The notes below the pieces were generated by a model. The model was not told the origin of the DNA. It did no database searches and worked only from the letters and a program-made list of their open reading frames with translations. Of a stretch of DNA of 64,000 bases, positions 1-9,880 are shown in pieces. A program made the position numbers and the translations under genes. The stretch is from Maricaulis sp963975345 (GTDB lineage: Bacteria > Pseudomonadota > Alphaproteobacteria > Caulobacterales > Maricaulaceae), in the NCBI RefSeq assembly GCF_963975345.1, contig NZ_CAXBGE010000005.1, forward strand, positions 175,487-239,486, given 5' to 3'. Within the stretch, counting starts at the first letter, position 1, and each line of letters begins with the position of its first letter.

Positions 1-1
1 A

Positions 2-88
2 CCAGCGGTTGAACCGCAAGCGATACCAGTCCCCTTGGACGATGTTGAGACTGAACAAGCTAGCGCCGGGGATTCGGGCGATGATTGA
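2..88 (+). CDS. C-terminal end of an upstream gene (partial)
   Basis: An open frame enters from the left edge and stops at 86-88. The visible tail is about 28 residues and ends in an acidic run (DDVETEQASAGDSGDD). Its stop overlaps the bamB start by 8 bases, as expected for an upstream operon member. In many proteobacteria a TPR protein of the YfgM type precedes bamB. That identity is inferred from position only; too little is visible to name it. Confidence 0.45.
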   Translation, partial: PAVEPQAIPVPLDDVETEQASAGDSGDD

Positions 89-1439
89 TGTAAAGCGTTT
101 GCGTATCGCCGTATTGGCCCTCGTTTTGGCGCCGCTCGCGGCCTGTTCCTCCATCCCCAATCCGATGGATATGTTCCCGGGTCGCAATCACAATGCGGAC
201 ACCGCACCGACCGACGGCCGGATCTCGATCCTCAGCTTCGAACAGACATTGCGAACCGGCACCGATGACGTGCTGCCGACGGTCACGCTGCCGACAGCCT
301 ATGTCAATTCAGTCTGGCCCCAGCCGGGCGGCTATCCGACCCACGCCTTGCAACACACCCAGGCCAGCGGCAATCTCGATGTCGCCTGGCGTCGCTCCAT
401 CGGCCAGGGGTCCAATAATGACCGCCGGCTGAATGCGCGGCCGGTGATCGCTGAAGGCAAAATCTTTGCTGGCGACGCCTCAGGCCGCGTCACCGCCCTG
501 GATGCGGATAGCGGGTCGCAAATCTGGTCGATCCGTCTGGGCGTCCCCAACCGGCATGACCGCATGGCTTTCGGTTCGGGCTTGGCCTATGATTCAGGTC
601 GCATCTATGCCCATTCCGGCTTCAATTTCTTCGTCGCTCTCGATGCCGAGACCGGTGCTGAAATCTGGCGTACCGAGACTCTGGTGCCTTTCCACGGTGC
701 CCCAACTGTCGTCGATGGACGCGTCTTCGTGACCAGCGATGATAATGAGCTGTTGGCGCTCGATGCCACGACCGGTGCAGTCCTGTGGACCTATCAGGGT
801 ATTATCGAAACCGCCCGACTGCTGACCGGGCCGAGTCCGGCTGTGCTCGGCGACATCGTTGTCGCCCCCTTCGCCTCCGGCGAGCTGGTGGCGCTACGGG
901 TTCAGAATGGCAATCCCGTCTGGTCTGACAGCCTCACTCGTGCGGGCGGCCTGACCGCCATGTCGGAAATCAATGATGTCGCCGGTAGCCCGGTGATCAT
1001 GGACGGGACTGTCTATGCGATGAGCCATTCCGGCACTCTGGTGGCAATCGAGTTGCGCACCGGGGAGCGGGTCTGGACCCAACCGGCCGGCGGTCTGCAC
1101 ACGCCGTGGGTTGCTGGCGATTTCCTCTACCTCGTCACCAGCGAGGCCGAACTGGTCTGTCTCAACCGTAATACCGGTATCGTGCACTGGATGACCCAGC
1201 TCGATTTGTTCGAGAATCCGAACCGACGCAAGAACCGCATTGCCTGGGCTGGCCCAGTACTGGCCGGTGGCCGGGTTTTCCTCGCGTCCAGCCGCGGTGA
1301 CGCGGTCGTGGTCAATGCCTATGACGGCGAAGTTATCCGTCAATACGGGCTCGGCGCGCCGGTCTTTGTGGCACCGGTCATTGCCAATGAGACCGTTTAT
1401 GTGGTTACCGATGACGCGCGTTTGATCGCGCTTCGATAG
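81..1439 (+). CDS. bamB: BamB-like outer-membrane assembly lipoprotein
   Basis: This is a 452-residue lipoprotein of the BAM complex, which inserts beta-barrel proteins into the outer membrane. The start at 81 gives a signal peptide ending in the lipobox LAAC (Cys22); the frame is open further upstream, but those residues look unlike a signal. The body is a PQQ-like beta-propeller with repeated blades of the type ALDAxTGAxxW, for example near residues 150, 195 and 235. It lies 12 bases before der, the same bamB-der order as in E. coli. Function is assigned by family. Confidence 0.9.
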   Translation: MIDVKRLRIAVLALVLAPLAACSSIPNPMDMFPGRNHNADTAPTDGRISILSFEQTLRTGTDDVLPTVTLPTAYVNSVWPQPGGYPTHALQHTQASGNLDVAWRRSIGQGSNNDRRLNARPVIAEGKIFAGDASGRVTALDADSGSQIWSIRLGVPNRHDRMAFGSGLAYDSGRIYAHSGFNFFVALDAETGAEIWRTETLVPFHGAPTVVDGRVFVTSDDNELLALDATTGAVLWTYQGIIETARLLTGPSPAVLGDIVVAPFASGELVALRVQNGNPVWSDSLTRAGGLTAMSEINDVAGSPVIMDGTVYAMSHSGTLVAIELRTGERVWTQPAGGLHTPWVAGDFLYLVTSEAELVCLNRNTGIVHWMTQLDLFENPNRRKNRIAWAGPVLAGGRVFLASSRGDAVVVNAYDGEVIRQYGLGAPVFVAPVIANETVYVVTDDARLIALR

Positions 1440-1451
1440 GCCAAAAAACAA

Positions 1452-2849
1452 ATGAATGATTTTATACCCCGCATCGCCGTCGTCGGACGGCCCAATGTGG
1501 GAAAATCAACGCTGTTCAATCGTCTGGCGGGCAAGCCGCTGGCGATCGTCGACGACCGGCCGGGTGTCACCCGCGACCGCCGCGAAGCCGTGGGCCGTTT
1601 GGGCGATATGGATCTGCGTCTGATCGACACGGCCGGCTATGACGACGAGAAGAAGGAAGGTCTGGAGGCGGAGATGCGCGCCCAGACCGAGATCGCGATC
1701 AAGGATGCGGATATCTGTCTGCTCCTGATCGATGCGCGGGCCGGTGTCATGCCGCTCGACCAGACCTTTGCCGAAGTGATGCGCAAGGCCGGCAAGCCGG
1801 TCGTGCTGCTCGCCAACAAGGCCGAAGGCCGCGCCGGCCAGTCGGGCCTGCTCGATTCCTATAGCCTCGGCCTCGGCGAACCTGTCGCCATCTCCGCTGC
1901 CCATGGCGAGGGGATGAGCGAGCTTTATCAGGCGATTGTTGATGCGCTGGGCGAACAGCCGCGCGAATCGTCAAAACCGCGCCCGAGCGATCCACCGCTG
2001 CGCATCGCCGTCATCGGCCGTCCGAATGCCGGTAAATCGACCCTGATCAATTGCCTGATCGGCGAACAGCGCCTGATTACCGGACCCGAGGCTGGCATCA
2101 CCCGCGATGCTATCGCCGTCGATTGGCTCTGGGATGGCCGCCGCGTGCGCCTGCACGACACGGCCGGTCTGCGCAAGAAGGGCAAAGTCTCTGATCGGCT
2201 CGAGCGGATGAGCGTCGCCGACACCTTGCGCGCGGTGAAGTTCTCCGAAGTCGTTCTGCTTTTGATGGATGCCAGCCATCCGCTCGAGAAGCAGGACCTT
2301 CAACTCGCCGATATGGCCTTCTCTGAAGGCCGAGCTGTGGCTGTCGCGATTTCGAAATTCGACCTCGTGCCCGACCGCGAAGCCTATCTCAAGGAGGTTC
2401 GCGAGGAATTTGACCGGCTGCTGCCGCAGATGTCCGGTGCGCCACTGCTGCCGATCTCGGCCCTGAAAAACAAGGGTCTCGACAAGATCATGCCGACCCT
2501 GGCGATCTTGCACCGCAATTGGGACGCCAAGGTCAAGACACGCGATCTCAATGACTGGCTGCACGAGATGATCGAGCGTCACCCGCCGCCGGCCGTCAAT
2601 GGCCGCCGGATCAAGCCGCGCTATCTGACCCAGACGAAGTCACGGCCGCCGACCTTCGTTTTGATGTGCTCGCGCGCCGCTGATTTGCCGGATTCATACA
2701 AGCGCTATCTGATTAACGGCTTGCGAACCGCATTTGATCTTCCTGGCGTGCCGATCCGTTTGATCGTCAAGGCCGGCAAAAATCCCTATGTCGATAATGA
2801 GCAGGGCAATGAACGCGGTGGCAGCGGTCCGGGACCGAAAAAGCGCTGA
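1452..2849 (+). CDS. der: Ribosome biogenesis GTPase Der (EngA)
   Basis: Der is a tandem-G-domain GTPase needed for maturation of the 50S ribosomal subunit. The 465-residue protein has a first P-loop GRPNVGKS at residues 12-19, DTAG at 59-62 and NKAE at 122-125. A second P-loop, GRPNAGKS, lies at 189-196 and its G4 motif reads SKFD. The C-terminal third is the KH-like domain. Length is normal for the family. It follows bamB by 12 bases and is probably cotranscribed with it. The next gene is convergent. Confidence 0.97.
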   Translation: MNDFIPRIAVVGRPNVGKSTLFNRLAGKPLAIVDDRPGVTRDRREAVGRLGDMDLRLIDTAGYDDEKKEGLEAEMRAQTEIAIKDADICLLLIDARAGVMPLDQTFAEVMRKAGKPVVLLANKAEGRAGQSGLLDSYSLGLGEPVAISAAHGEGMSELYQAIVDALGEQPRESSKPRPSDPPLRIAVIGRPNAGKSTLINCLIGEQRLITGPEAGITRDAIAVDWLWDGRRVRLHDTAGLRKKGKVSDRLERMSVADTLRAVKFSEVVLLLMDASHPLEKQDLQLADMAFSEGRAVAVAISKFDLVPDREAYLKEVREEFDRLLPQMSGAPLLPISALKNKGLDKIMPTLAILHRNWDAKVKTRDLNDWLHEMIERHPPPAVNGRRIKPRYLTQTKSRPPTFVLMCSRAADLPDSYKRYLINGLRTAFDLPGVPIRLIVKAGKNPYVDNEQGNERGGSGPGPKKR

Positions 2850-2879
2850 GGCGAGCCTTCGGGGCAGTCCAGTTTGCTT

Positions 2880-3611
2880 TTAGGCGGTCGCCATTTTCAC
2901 GTCTGCTTGAACGATTTCGCCATGGCGCTGGCAATCATCGGCCACCAGCTTGCTGATCATCGGCCATAGCGAGGCCGGTTCCGGCAACAGCTTGGCGTCT
3001 TCGCCCGGGAAGGCCTTGGCCCGCATTACAGTGCGCACCGCGCCGGGATAAACGAGATTGATCCGCAGCGGGTTGTTCTTGTGCTCGCCAGCCCAGGATT
3101 GAACCAGCGCGTCCAGCCCGGACTTGCTGGCCGCATAAGGGCCCCAGAAGGGCCGCCGCGATGTGGCGGCTCCGGACGAGATGAAGACGGCGCGGCCGCC
3201 GGTCTCGGATTCCAGCAGAAGCGGTTCGAAAGCGCGGATCAGGCGGGCGGGTGCCAGCAGGTTGACGCCAATCACTTCATTCCAAGTCTTGGCCTTGACC
3301 TGCGCTGCGGGCGTCAGCACGCCAAGCAGGCCGGCATTGCTCAATAATATGTCGAGCTTGCCCCAACGTTCCGCGACGATGGCACCGAGCTGTTCGATGC
3401 CGTCATTTGACAACAGATCGAGCGGCACCAAGGTCGAGGATCCACCTGCGTCGCGGATCAGATCATCAATTTCTTCCAGCGCGCCGGTCGTGCGCGCCGT
3501 GGCGATCACGTGTGCGCCAGCCTTGCCGAGTTCGAGAGCCATGGCGCGGCCAATGCCACGCGATGCACCGGTTACCAGAGCAACGCGGCCAGTCAGGTCA
3601 ATTGCAGTCAT
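2880..3611 (-). CDS. Short-chain dehydrogenase/reductase (SDR) family protein
   Basis: This 243-residue classical SDR probably acts as an NAD(P)-dependent oxidoreductase. It has the cofactor motif TGASRGIG at residues 14-21, SNAG near 91-94, catalytic-type serines at 145-146, and YxxxK with Tyr159 and Lys163. The substrate cannot be read from sequence. Its ATG overlaps the purF stop by 4 bases, so it is the last gene of the dnaB-to-purF run and is probably translationally coupled to purF. No purine role is implied by the family itself. Confidence 0.88.
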   Translation of the reverse strand: MTAIDLTGRVALVTGASRGIGRAMALELGKAGAHVIATARTTGALEEIDDLIRDAGGSSTLVPLDLLSNDGIEQLGAIVAERWGKLDILLSNAGLLGVLTPAAQVKAKTWNEVIGVNLLAPARLIRAFEPLLLESETGGRAVFISSGAATSRRPFWGPYAASKSGLDALVQSWAGEHKNNPLRINLVYPGAVRTVMRAKAFPGEDAKLLPEPASLWPMISKLVADDCQRHGEIVQADVKMATA

Positions 3612-5089
3612 GCGTCCACCAAGAGGGAGAGTTGAAATTCCTTCGCCGACAGCGAGCGGTCGCGATCCATCAATCGCGTCGGGTATTCGCCGGTGAAGTA
3701 ATGATCCGCCAAGAGCGGTGCGCGCCCATTGCGCGCTGCACCGGTAATCGCTTTGTACATGCCGTCGACGCTCAGGAAGGCGAGGCTGTCAGCCTCCAGC
3801 CTGGCTGCCATCTGGTCGACATCCAAATTCGCGGCAATCAATTCCTTCTGACCAGCCATGTCGATGCCGTAGAAATCCGGGTATTTGATTGGCGGACAAG
3901 CGGAACGGAAATGGACTTCTGTCGCCCCGGCTTCGCGCATCAGCCGCACGATTTTCAACGAGGTTGTGCCGCGTACGATCGAATCATCGATCAACAGCAC
4001 GCGCTTGCCGCGCACGGCGGCGGCATTGGCCGAGTGTTTCATGCGCACGGAGATGTCGCGTCTGTCTTGAGTCGGCTGGATGAAGGTGCGGCCAACGAAG
4101 TGGCTGCGGATAATTCCCAGCTCAAACGGAATTCCGCTGGCTTCCGAATAGCCCAATGCCGCAGGCACACCGCTATCGGGGACGGGAATGATGACGTCGA
4201 CATCGGCGGGGGTTTCGAGCGCTAATTGACGCCCCATTTCCTTGCGCGCTTCGTAGACGCTGCGGCCGTTGATCACAGAATCAGGGCGGGCGAAATAGAT
4301 GTATTCGAAGGCGCAGGGGCGCGCGGTGCGTGCCGGGGAGAAGCGTTCGCTGCGCATCTCGCCGTCTGACAGGATTATAGCTTCGCCCGGCTCGACATCG
4401 CGCAGATAGGTCGCACCGACCATGTCGAGCGCGGTGGTTTCCGAGGCAAAGACGATGGCCTTGCCCAACTCGCCCATCACCAGCGGCCGAATGCCATAAG
4501 GGTCACGTGCGGCGATCAGGCGGTCATTGACCAGAACTACGAAGGCAAAGGCGCCCTCGATCTGTTTCAGTGCATGCGAGAGGCGATTGGTGAGCTTGGA
4601 TTTGCGCGACAGGGCTGCGAGATGAAGCACGACTTCCGAATCGCTGGTCGACTGGAAAATGGCGCCATTGGCGACCAGCTCTTCGCGCAAAACGCGGGCA
4701 TTGGTGATATTGCCGTTATGCGCCAGGGCGATACCGCCGCCGCGCACGTCGGAATAGAGCGGTTGCACATTGCGCAACACCGAGGCGCCTTGGGTGGAAT
4801 AGCGCACATGGCCGATTGCGACATTGCCTGGAAGGCGCTCAGGCATGTCGGGTGAGGCAAAGTTTTCACCGACCAGACCGAGATAGCGCTCGACATGAAA
4901 ACGCGAGCCGTCATGGGTCGCGATACCGCAGGCTTCCTGGCCGCGATGCTGCAGCGCATGCAGGCCGAGCGCGGTTAAAACACCAGCATCTTCGGCACCA
5001 TAGACAGCAAAGACGCCGCATTCTTCCTGGGGGCGATCCGTGACGGGATCATAGGTCAGCGTGGCGGGGAGTGCGTCTTTATCGCTCAT
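3608..5089 (-). CDS. purF: Amidophosphoribosyltransferase PurF
   Basis: PurF catalyses the first step of purine synthesis, PRPP plus glutamine to phosphoribosylamine. The protein has 493 residues. Cys24 in EECGVFAVYG should become the N-terminal nucleophile after propeptide removal. The glutaminase domain contains HVRYSTQG and ALAHNGN. The C-terminal phosphoribosyltransferase domain carries the PRPP loop VLLIDDSIVRGTTS. It overlaps cvpA by 4 bases upstream and the SDR gene by 4 bases downstream. The cvpA-purF pairing is also found in E. coli. Confidence 0.97.
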   Translation of the reverse strand: MSDKDALPATLTYDPVTDRPQEECGVFAVYGAEDAGVLTALGLHALQHRGQEACGIATHDGSRFHVERYLGLVGENFASPDMPERLPGNVAIGHVRYSTQGASVLRNVQPLYSDVRGGGIALAHNGNITNARVLREELVANGAIFQSTSDSEVVLHLAALSRKSKLTNRLSHALKQIEGAFAFVVLVNDRLIAARDPYGIRPLVMGELGKAIVFASETTALDMVGATYLRDVEPGEAIILSDGEMRSERFSPARTARPCAFEYIYFARPDSVINGRSVYEARKEMGRQLALETPADVDVIIPVPDSGVPAALGYSEASGIPFELGIIRSHFVGRTFIQPTQDRRDISVRMKHSANAAAVRGKRVLLIDDSIVRGTTSLKIVRLMREAGATEVHFRSACPPIKYPDFYGIDMAGQKELIAANLDVDQMAARLEADSLAFLSVDGMYKAITGAARNGRAPLLADHYFTGEYPTRLMDRDRSLSAKEFQLSLLVDA

Positions 5090-5742
5090 CCATCGTCATC
5101 CTGATCTTCTGCCTTCGAACCGATGAGTTCATCTAGTCGGTTTCTGTCGCGGCTGCCATAGGAGGTCGCATCATTTCTTATTGTTTCTGCAATCGGGTCG
5201 TAGGTGGAGTTCGGACGCGCCTCTGGCAGGAGGTCTGTGCCCGCGATGCGTGACGTTGGTGGCGCCAGCGTCTGCAGGGCGTCGGCCGCGGCTTTGACCA
5301 GCGGATAGATCCGGGATTCGGTTACGGCGCGCGGCGGTTGGCCGTTTACGCCAAGGGTCGCCGTCATGAAAATTACGCCGAGCGCGAGCATGATTAATCC
5401 GCGAACCACGCCGAAGGCAAAGCCCAGCGTGCGGTCGACGACATTGACGTCATCGCCCTTGGCCAAGCCCCGTGACAGCGAGGAGGTGACGAAGGTGATC
5501 GCCAGATAGACCAGCAGGAAAATGATCGCGCCGATCGCCAACGGTGCCAGCCAGTCCGGATCGATCAGCTCGCGCGCCGGGCCGAGAAAAGCTGGCAGCG
5601 CCCAAAGCGTCGCCAGTGACGCGGCGACAAAGGCGGTGACCGACAGGGCTTCGCGGACAAAGCCACGTACCAGCGCCAACAGGCCGGATACGAGCAGAAT
5701 CGTCAGACCTATACCGTCAAATGCACTCAAGGAACCGTCCAT
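5086..5742 (-). CDS. cvpA: CvpA family inner-membrane protein
   Basis: This 218-residue protein has about four hydrophobic segments in its first 130 residues and a polar, charged C-terminal tail. That matches the CvpA family, first linked to colicin V production in E. coli and found next to purF in many bacteria. Its molecular activity is not established. The stop overlaps the purF ATG by 4 bases, and radA ends 11 bases upstream, so the three genes look cotranscribed. Confidence 0.88.
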   Translation of the reverse strand: MDGSLSAFDGIGLTILLVSGLLALVRGFVREALSVTAFVAASLATLWALPAFLGPARELIDPDWLAPLAIGAIIFLLVYLAITFVTSSLSRGLAKGDDVNVVDRTLGFAFGVVRGLIMLALGVIFMTATLGVNGQPPRAVTESRIYPLVKAAADALQTLAPPTSRIAGTDLLPEARPNSTYDPIAETIRNDATSYGSRDRNRLDELIGSKAEDQDDDG

Positions 5743-5753
5743 CGGCGTCTTCC

Positions 5754-7130
5754 CTATTCGCCCGCCATCGCCTGCAGAGTTTGCACCAGTTCGAGCGCTG
5801 TGGCCACGCCCAGCACACGTACCGGCGCTGCATCATCGGCCGAGGCTTTCGGGGCGATCGCCCGCGTGAAGCCCAGCTTGGCAGCTTCCTTGAGGCGCGA
5901 ATCACTCCGACCGACCGGTCGAACATCGCCTGAAAGACTGATTTCTCCGTAAACAACACCGTCCGACGGCAAAGCAACATCCAGCGCCGAGGACACAATC
6001 GCCGCCGCCACAGCAAGATCGGCTGCCGGCTCGGTGATTTTCAGACCGCCGGCGACATTGAGGAAGATGTCTCGATTGGAAAAATCAACACCGCAGCGCG
6101 CTTCGAGTACGGCCAGCACCATCGCCAGCCGTCCGCTATCCCAGCCGACTACTGCGCGGCGTGGGGTGCCAAAGGCGGCCGGGGCGACCAGGGCCTGGAT
6201 TTCACTAAGGACCGGCCGGGTGCCCTCCATGCCGGCAAACACAGCGGCGCCGGAGGTCGAATCGCCGCGGCCATCAAGGAAGAGGGCGGAGGGATTGGCG
6301 ACTTCGCCCAGTCCGGCATCGCCCATTTCAAACACGCCGATCTCGTCGGTCGGACCGAAGCGGTTTTTCACGGCGCGCAGGATGCGGAATTGATGGGAGC
6401 GCTCGCCCTCGAAATACAACACTGCGTCGACCATGTGCTCGATCACGCGCGGGCCGGCGATCTGACCGTCCTTGGTGACATGGCCGACCAGGACGACGAT
6501 GCAATTGCGCTGCTTGGCAAAGCGTACCAGCTCCTGCGAACAGGCGCGCACTTGGGCGACGGTGCCGGGCGCGGCGGCGAGCTGGTCGCTCCACATGGTC
6601 TGAATTGAATCAATCACGACGATATCGGGCTTTTCCGCCTTCAGCCCATCGAGAATATTGTTGAGCGAGGTTTCCGCCGCCAGCGAGACCGGTGCATCGG
6701 CCAGCCCGAGCCGCCGCGCGCGCAGCCGCACTTGGGCGACGGCTTCCTCGCCGGAGACATAGATCGCGCGGGCATCATTGCGGGCCATCAGGGCGACAAG
6801 CTGCAGGAGCAGGGTCGATTTGCCGATCCCCGGATCGCCGCCGACCAATATCGCCGAACCGCGCACCAGCCCGCCGCCGCAGACGCGGTCGAGCTCGGGA
6901 ATGCCGGATTTCAGGCGCGGCGCTTCGGGTGTGTCGGCACCGAGATCGACCAGATCGAGCACATTGCCCTTGCCGCGGCGCTTGGCGGTCGTGGCCTGGG
7001 TGCCCAGCGGTGCGGCGGGCGTTTCCTCCACCAGCGTATTCCAGCTGCCACAGGCATCGCAGCGTCCGGCCCATTTGGATTGAGCGGCGCCGCAGCTTTG
7101 GCAGACATAGAGGTTTTCAGCACGGGCCAT
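5754..7130 (-). CDS. radA: DNA repair protein RadA
   Basis: RadA is a RecA-like ATPase that promotes branch migration and processing of recombination intermediates. The start at 7130 gives 458 residues and places the N-terminal zinc finger correctly: Cys10, Cys13, Cys24 and Cys27. The Walker A motif is GGDPGIGKST, and the RadA-specific KNRFG motif is present. The C-terminal third is the Lon-protease-like domain. It sits in a minus-strand run between alr and cvpA. An open extension upstream of this ATG does not resemble the family. Confidence 0.96.
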   Translation of the reverse strand: MARAENLYVCQSCGAAQSKWAGRCDACGSWNTLVEETPAAPLGTQATTAKRRGKGNVLDLVDLGADTPEAPRLKSGIPELDRVCGGGLVRGSAILVGGDPGIGKSTLLLQLVALMARNDARAIYVSGEEAVAQVRLRARRLGLADAPVSLAAETSLNNILDGLKAEKPDIVVIDSIQTMWSDQLAAAPGTVAQVRACSQELVRFAKQRNCIVVLVGHVTKDGQIAGPRVIEHMVDAVLYFEGERSHQFRILRAVKNRFGPTDEIGVFEMGDAGLGEVANPSALFLDGRGDSTSGAAVFAGMEGTRPVLSEIQALVAPAAFGTPRRAVVGWDSGRLAMVLAVLEARCGVDFSNRDIFLNVAGGLKITEPAADLAVAAAIVSSALDVALPSDGVVYGEISLSGDVRPVGRSDSRLKEAAKLGFTRAIAPKASADDAAPVRVLGVATALELVQTLQAMAGE

Positions 7131-7190
7131 GGCGAATCGTCTTCGTTTAGTGGACGCCCAGTTCACACTCTGTTCCGCGCGGCGGCAAGC

Positions 7191-8309
7191 TCACAGCGCT
7201 GCAGAGGTTCCGGGCAAATAGACGCGCTGGAAACGCAAGCCGAGCCGGACGAGGAATTCATAGCTGATCGTCTGCGCGGCCTGGGCCATCGGTTCGATAT
7301 CACCGTCAAGAAAACTGACCCAGTCGCCGGGCGTAACCGGTTCGGTCACGTCGCTCAGATCAAGCGTCGTCAAATCCATCGAGATGCGACCAATGATCGG
7401 CACTTTGACACCGCCAATGCGACCAAAACCGCCATTGCCGCAGGCCCGCAACAGCCCGTCGGCGTAGCCGGTCGCGACGGTGGCAATCTGCATTTCCCGC
7501 TCGGCGGTGAATGTCGCGCCATAGCCGGCGCAATCGCCGGCCCTGATGGTGCGCACCTGCAAAACCGGTGCTTCGACGCGGACCGCCGGGGCGAAGGGAT
7601 CGTCCTGACCCGGTGCCGGATGGCCGCCATAGAGCGCCAGACCCGGCCGCAGAATGTCGAAATGATAGCGTGGGTCGAGCATGATGCCGCCGGAATTGGC
7701 GAAGCTCGCCGGGATGTCGGAGTAGTGGTCACGGACGGCGGAAAAACGTTCCAATTGCCGGGCATTGAGCGGGTGGGCGGGCTCATGCGAACAGGCCAGA
7801 TGGCTCATCAATTGGCGCACATCGAGACCGGCAAGCCAATCGGGATTGTCCATCAGGCTGCGCGTCGCATTGGGACCCAGCCCGAGCCGATTCATGCCGG
7901 TGTCGAAATGGATGGCGCAGGGCAGATCGGGCGCGAGTTCGCGCAGCTGATGCAATTGGTGCAGATCATTGATGACCGGGAAGAGCCGGGCCTCGCGGAG
8001 CGATTCCAGCTCGGACGGCCAAAAGCCGTTGAACACGAAAATATCGGCTTCGCGCCCGGCCAACGCCTCGCGCGCTTCGCGGCCCTCGGTGGTGTGGGCG
8101 ACATAAAAGGTGCGGCAACCGGCATCGGCGAGGGCGGGAACAACCCGTGAGGCGCCCAAGCCATAGGCATTCGCCTTGACCACGGCGCCGGCCTGCGCGC
8201 TCGGTGCCAAGCGTTTCAGGGCCGCGAAATTGCGCTGGATCGCCGCCAGATCAATGACCAAGCGTGGCGCGGGCTGCGCCGCAGGCTCAACCGTCTTCGA
8301 ATCGTTCAT
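7191..8309 (-). CDS. alr: Alanine racemase
   Basis: This PLP enzyme makes D-alanine for peptidoglycan. It has 372 residues from the ATG at 8309. The PLP-binding lysine is Lys45 in AVVKANAYGLG, and the second catalytic residue is Tyr263 in CAGYGATF. The ATG at 8309 lies inside the 3' end of dnaB, so the two genes overlap by 23 bases in different frames. A longer open extension upstream encodes sequence unlike any alanine racemase and only mirrors dnaB. The dnaB-alr order is common in bacteria. Confidence 0.95.
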   Translation of the reverse strand: MNDSKTVEPAAQPAPRLVIDLAAIQRNFAALKRLAPSAQAGAVVKANAYGLGASRVVPALADAGCRTFYVAHTTEGREAREALAGREADIFVFNGFWPSELESLREARLFPVINDLHQLHQLRELAPDLPCAIHFDTGMNRLGLGPNATRSLMDNPDWLAGLDVRQLMSHLACSHEPAHPLNARQLERFSAVRDHYSDIPASFANSGGIMLDPRYHFDILRPGLALYGGHPAPGQDDPFAPAVRVEAPVLQVRTIRAGDCAGYGATFTAEREMQIATVATGYADGLLRACGNGGFGRIGGVKVPIIGRISMDLTTLDLSDVTEPVTPGDWVSFLDGDIEPMAQAAQTISYEFLVRLGLRFQRVYLPGTSAAL

Positions 8310-9762
8310 CAAGATCGCTAAACTTCGTGCGTGCCCCGTCAAAGGACAGTTTGGCCGTGCCGATGGCGCCATGGCGTTGCTTGCCGATGACCACTTCGGC
8401 CAGTTTTTCAATGATACGGAATTCTTCCTGCCAGGCGAGATATTCCGGCGTGTCTTCGCGCGGCTTCTCGCGTTCCTTGTAATAGGCTTCGCGATAGACA
8501 AACAGCACCACGTCGGCGTCCTGCTCGATCGAACCGGATTCGCGCAGATCGGACAGCTGCGGCTTCTTGTCTTCGCGGCTTTCGACGTTACGCGACAGCT
8601 GCGACAGGGCGATGACAGGAACTTCCAATTCCTTGGCCAGGGCCTTGAGATTCTGCGTCACTTCCGAGACTTCCTGCACCCGGCTATCGCCCGGCCGGTT
8701 GCGTGAAGATGTCACCAGCTGAAGGTAATCGACGATGATCAGGTCGAGGCCGTGGGTGCGTTTGAGGCGGCGCGCGCGGGCGGCGAGGGCGCCAATCGGC
8801 AGGCCACCCGTATCGTCAATATAAAGCGGCAAGGACTGGATCTCGAGCACCGCGTCGCGGATTTCCTCATACTGGGTCGCGTCAATCGTGCCCTGGCGGA
8901 TCATATAGCCGGGGATGCCCGTGTAATCGGCGATCAGGCGCATCGCGAGCTGCTCGGCGGACATTTCCAGCGAGAAGAAGCCGACAACCCCGCCCTTGGT
9001 AGTCTTCGTCGTGCCGTCAGGCTGTTCCTCGAAGGCGTAATTGCGCGCCACATCGAAGGCGATATTGGTCGCCAGCGCGGTTTTCCCCATCGAGGGCCGG
9101 CCAGCGAGGATAATCAGGTCGGACGGGTGCATGCCGCCGAGCTTTTCATCGAGCGCCTTCAGCCCCGAGGAAATCCCCGACAGGCCGCCATCGCGCTCAT
9201 AGGCCGCCGCGGCTGTCTCGACCGATTCGGTCAGCGCCTGTTTGAAGCTGACAAAACCGCGCGAGGTCGAGCCGGCTTCGGCGAGGTTGAACAGCTGTTG
9301 CTCGACCGCCTCGATCAGCTTGCGCGGCTGGGTTTCGGCATCGGTCGCTGCGGTGGCCGAGAGCTCGTCACCGATCCGGATCAGATCGCGGCGCAGGGCC
9401 AGTTCATAGATCATGCGCGCGTATTCGGTCGCCGCCGAATTATTCGCGGCGCTCTCGATCAGCACGGCCAGATAGGTGGTTCCGCCGATTTCGCGCAGAC
9501 CGTCATCGCGATCAAAATGGGTTTTGAGGACCACGGCATCGGCCAGCGAACCGCGCCCGATCAGATCGGCAGCGGTCTCGAAAATGCGGCCATGGACGGG
9601 ATCGTAGAAATGTTCCGGCTTCAGCCAGTCGGCGATGCGGTGGAAGATTTCATTGTCGTACAGCAGCGCACCGAGGAAGGCCTGTTCGGCTTCCAAATTG
9701 TGCGGTGCGGTCTCCAGCGTCGTCGGGGCGCCGGTATCGAAGGTCATCAGCTCGGTTGTCAT
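8287..9762 (-). CDS. dnaB: Replicative DNA helicase DnaB
   Basis: DnaB is the hexameric helicase of the replication fork. The N-terminal domain begins with PHNLEAEQAFLGALL. The C-terminal RecA-like domain has Walker A AGRPSMGKT and Walker B LIIVDYLQL. The ATG at 9762 gives 491 residues. A TTG seven codons earlier (9783) and an ATG at 9747 are alternatives, and no strong ribosome-binding site decides between them. It is the first gene of the minus-strand run that continues through alr, radA, cvpA and purF. Confidence 0.95.
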   Translation of the reverse strand: MTTELMTFDTGAPTTLETAPHNLEAEQAFLGALLYDNEIFHRIADWLKPEHFYDPVHGRIFETAADLIGRGSLADAVVLKTHFDRDDGLREIGGTTYLAVLIESAANNSAATEYARMIYELALRRDLIRIGDELSATAATDAETQPRKLIEAVEQQLFNLAEAGSTSRGFVSFKQALTESVETAAAAYERDGGLSGISSGLKALDEKLGGMHPSDLIILAGRPSMGKTALATNIAFDVARNYAFEEQPDGTTKTTKGGVVGFFSLEMSAEQLAMRLIADYTGIPGYMIRQGTIDATQYEEIRDAVLEIQSLPLYIDDTGGLPIGALAARARRLKRTHGLDLIIVDYLQLVTSSRNRPGDSRVQEVSEVTQNLKALAKELEVPVIALSQLSRNVESREDKKPQLSDLRESGSIEQDADVVLFVYREAYYKEREKPREDTPEYLAWQEEFRIIEKLAEVVIGKQRHGAIGTAKLSFDGARTKFSDLDERFEDG

Positions 9763-9880
9763 GCGAATGGAATACAGGCTCAAGCCCGGCGATACGACCC
9801 CTCAAGCCGTAGACAGTGAATTTTTACCACAGCATTTTGCCCGGCCTGTGGAGAGGTGTGGATAAGTCTGGTGGCAAACA

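Noticed and set aside
2850..2879. Terminator between der and the convergent SDR gene
   Set aside because: The 30-base gap contains only a short GC stretch and no stable hairpin with a T-run.
6732..8150. Long open frame on the plus strand opposite radA and alr
   Set aside because: It is the mirror of two well-identified genes in GC-rich DNA, has no family features and no ribosome-binding site.
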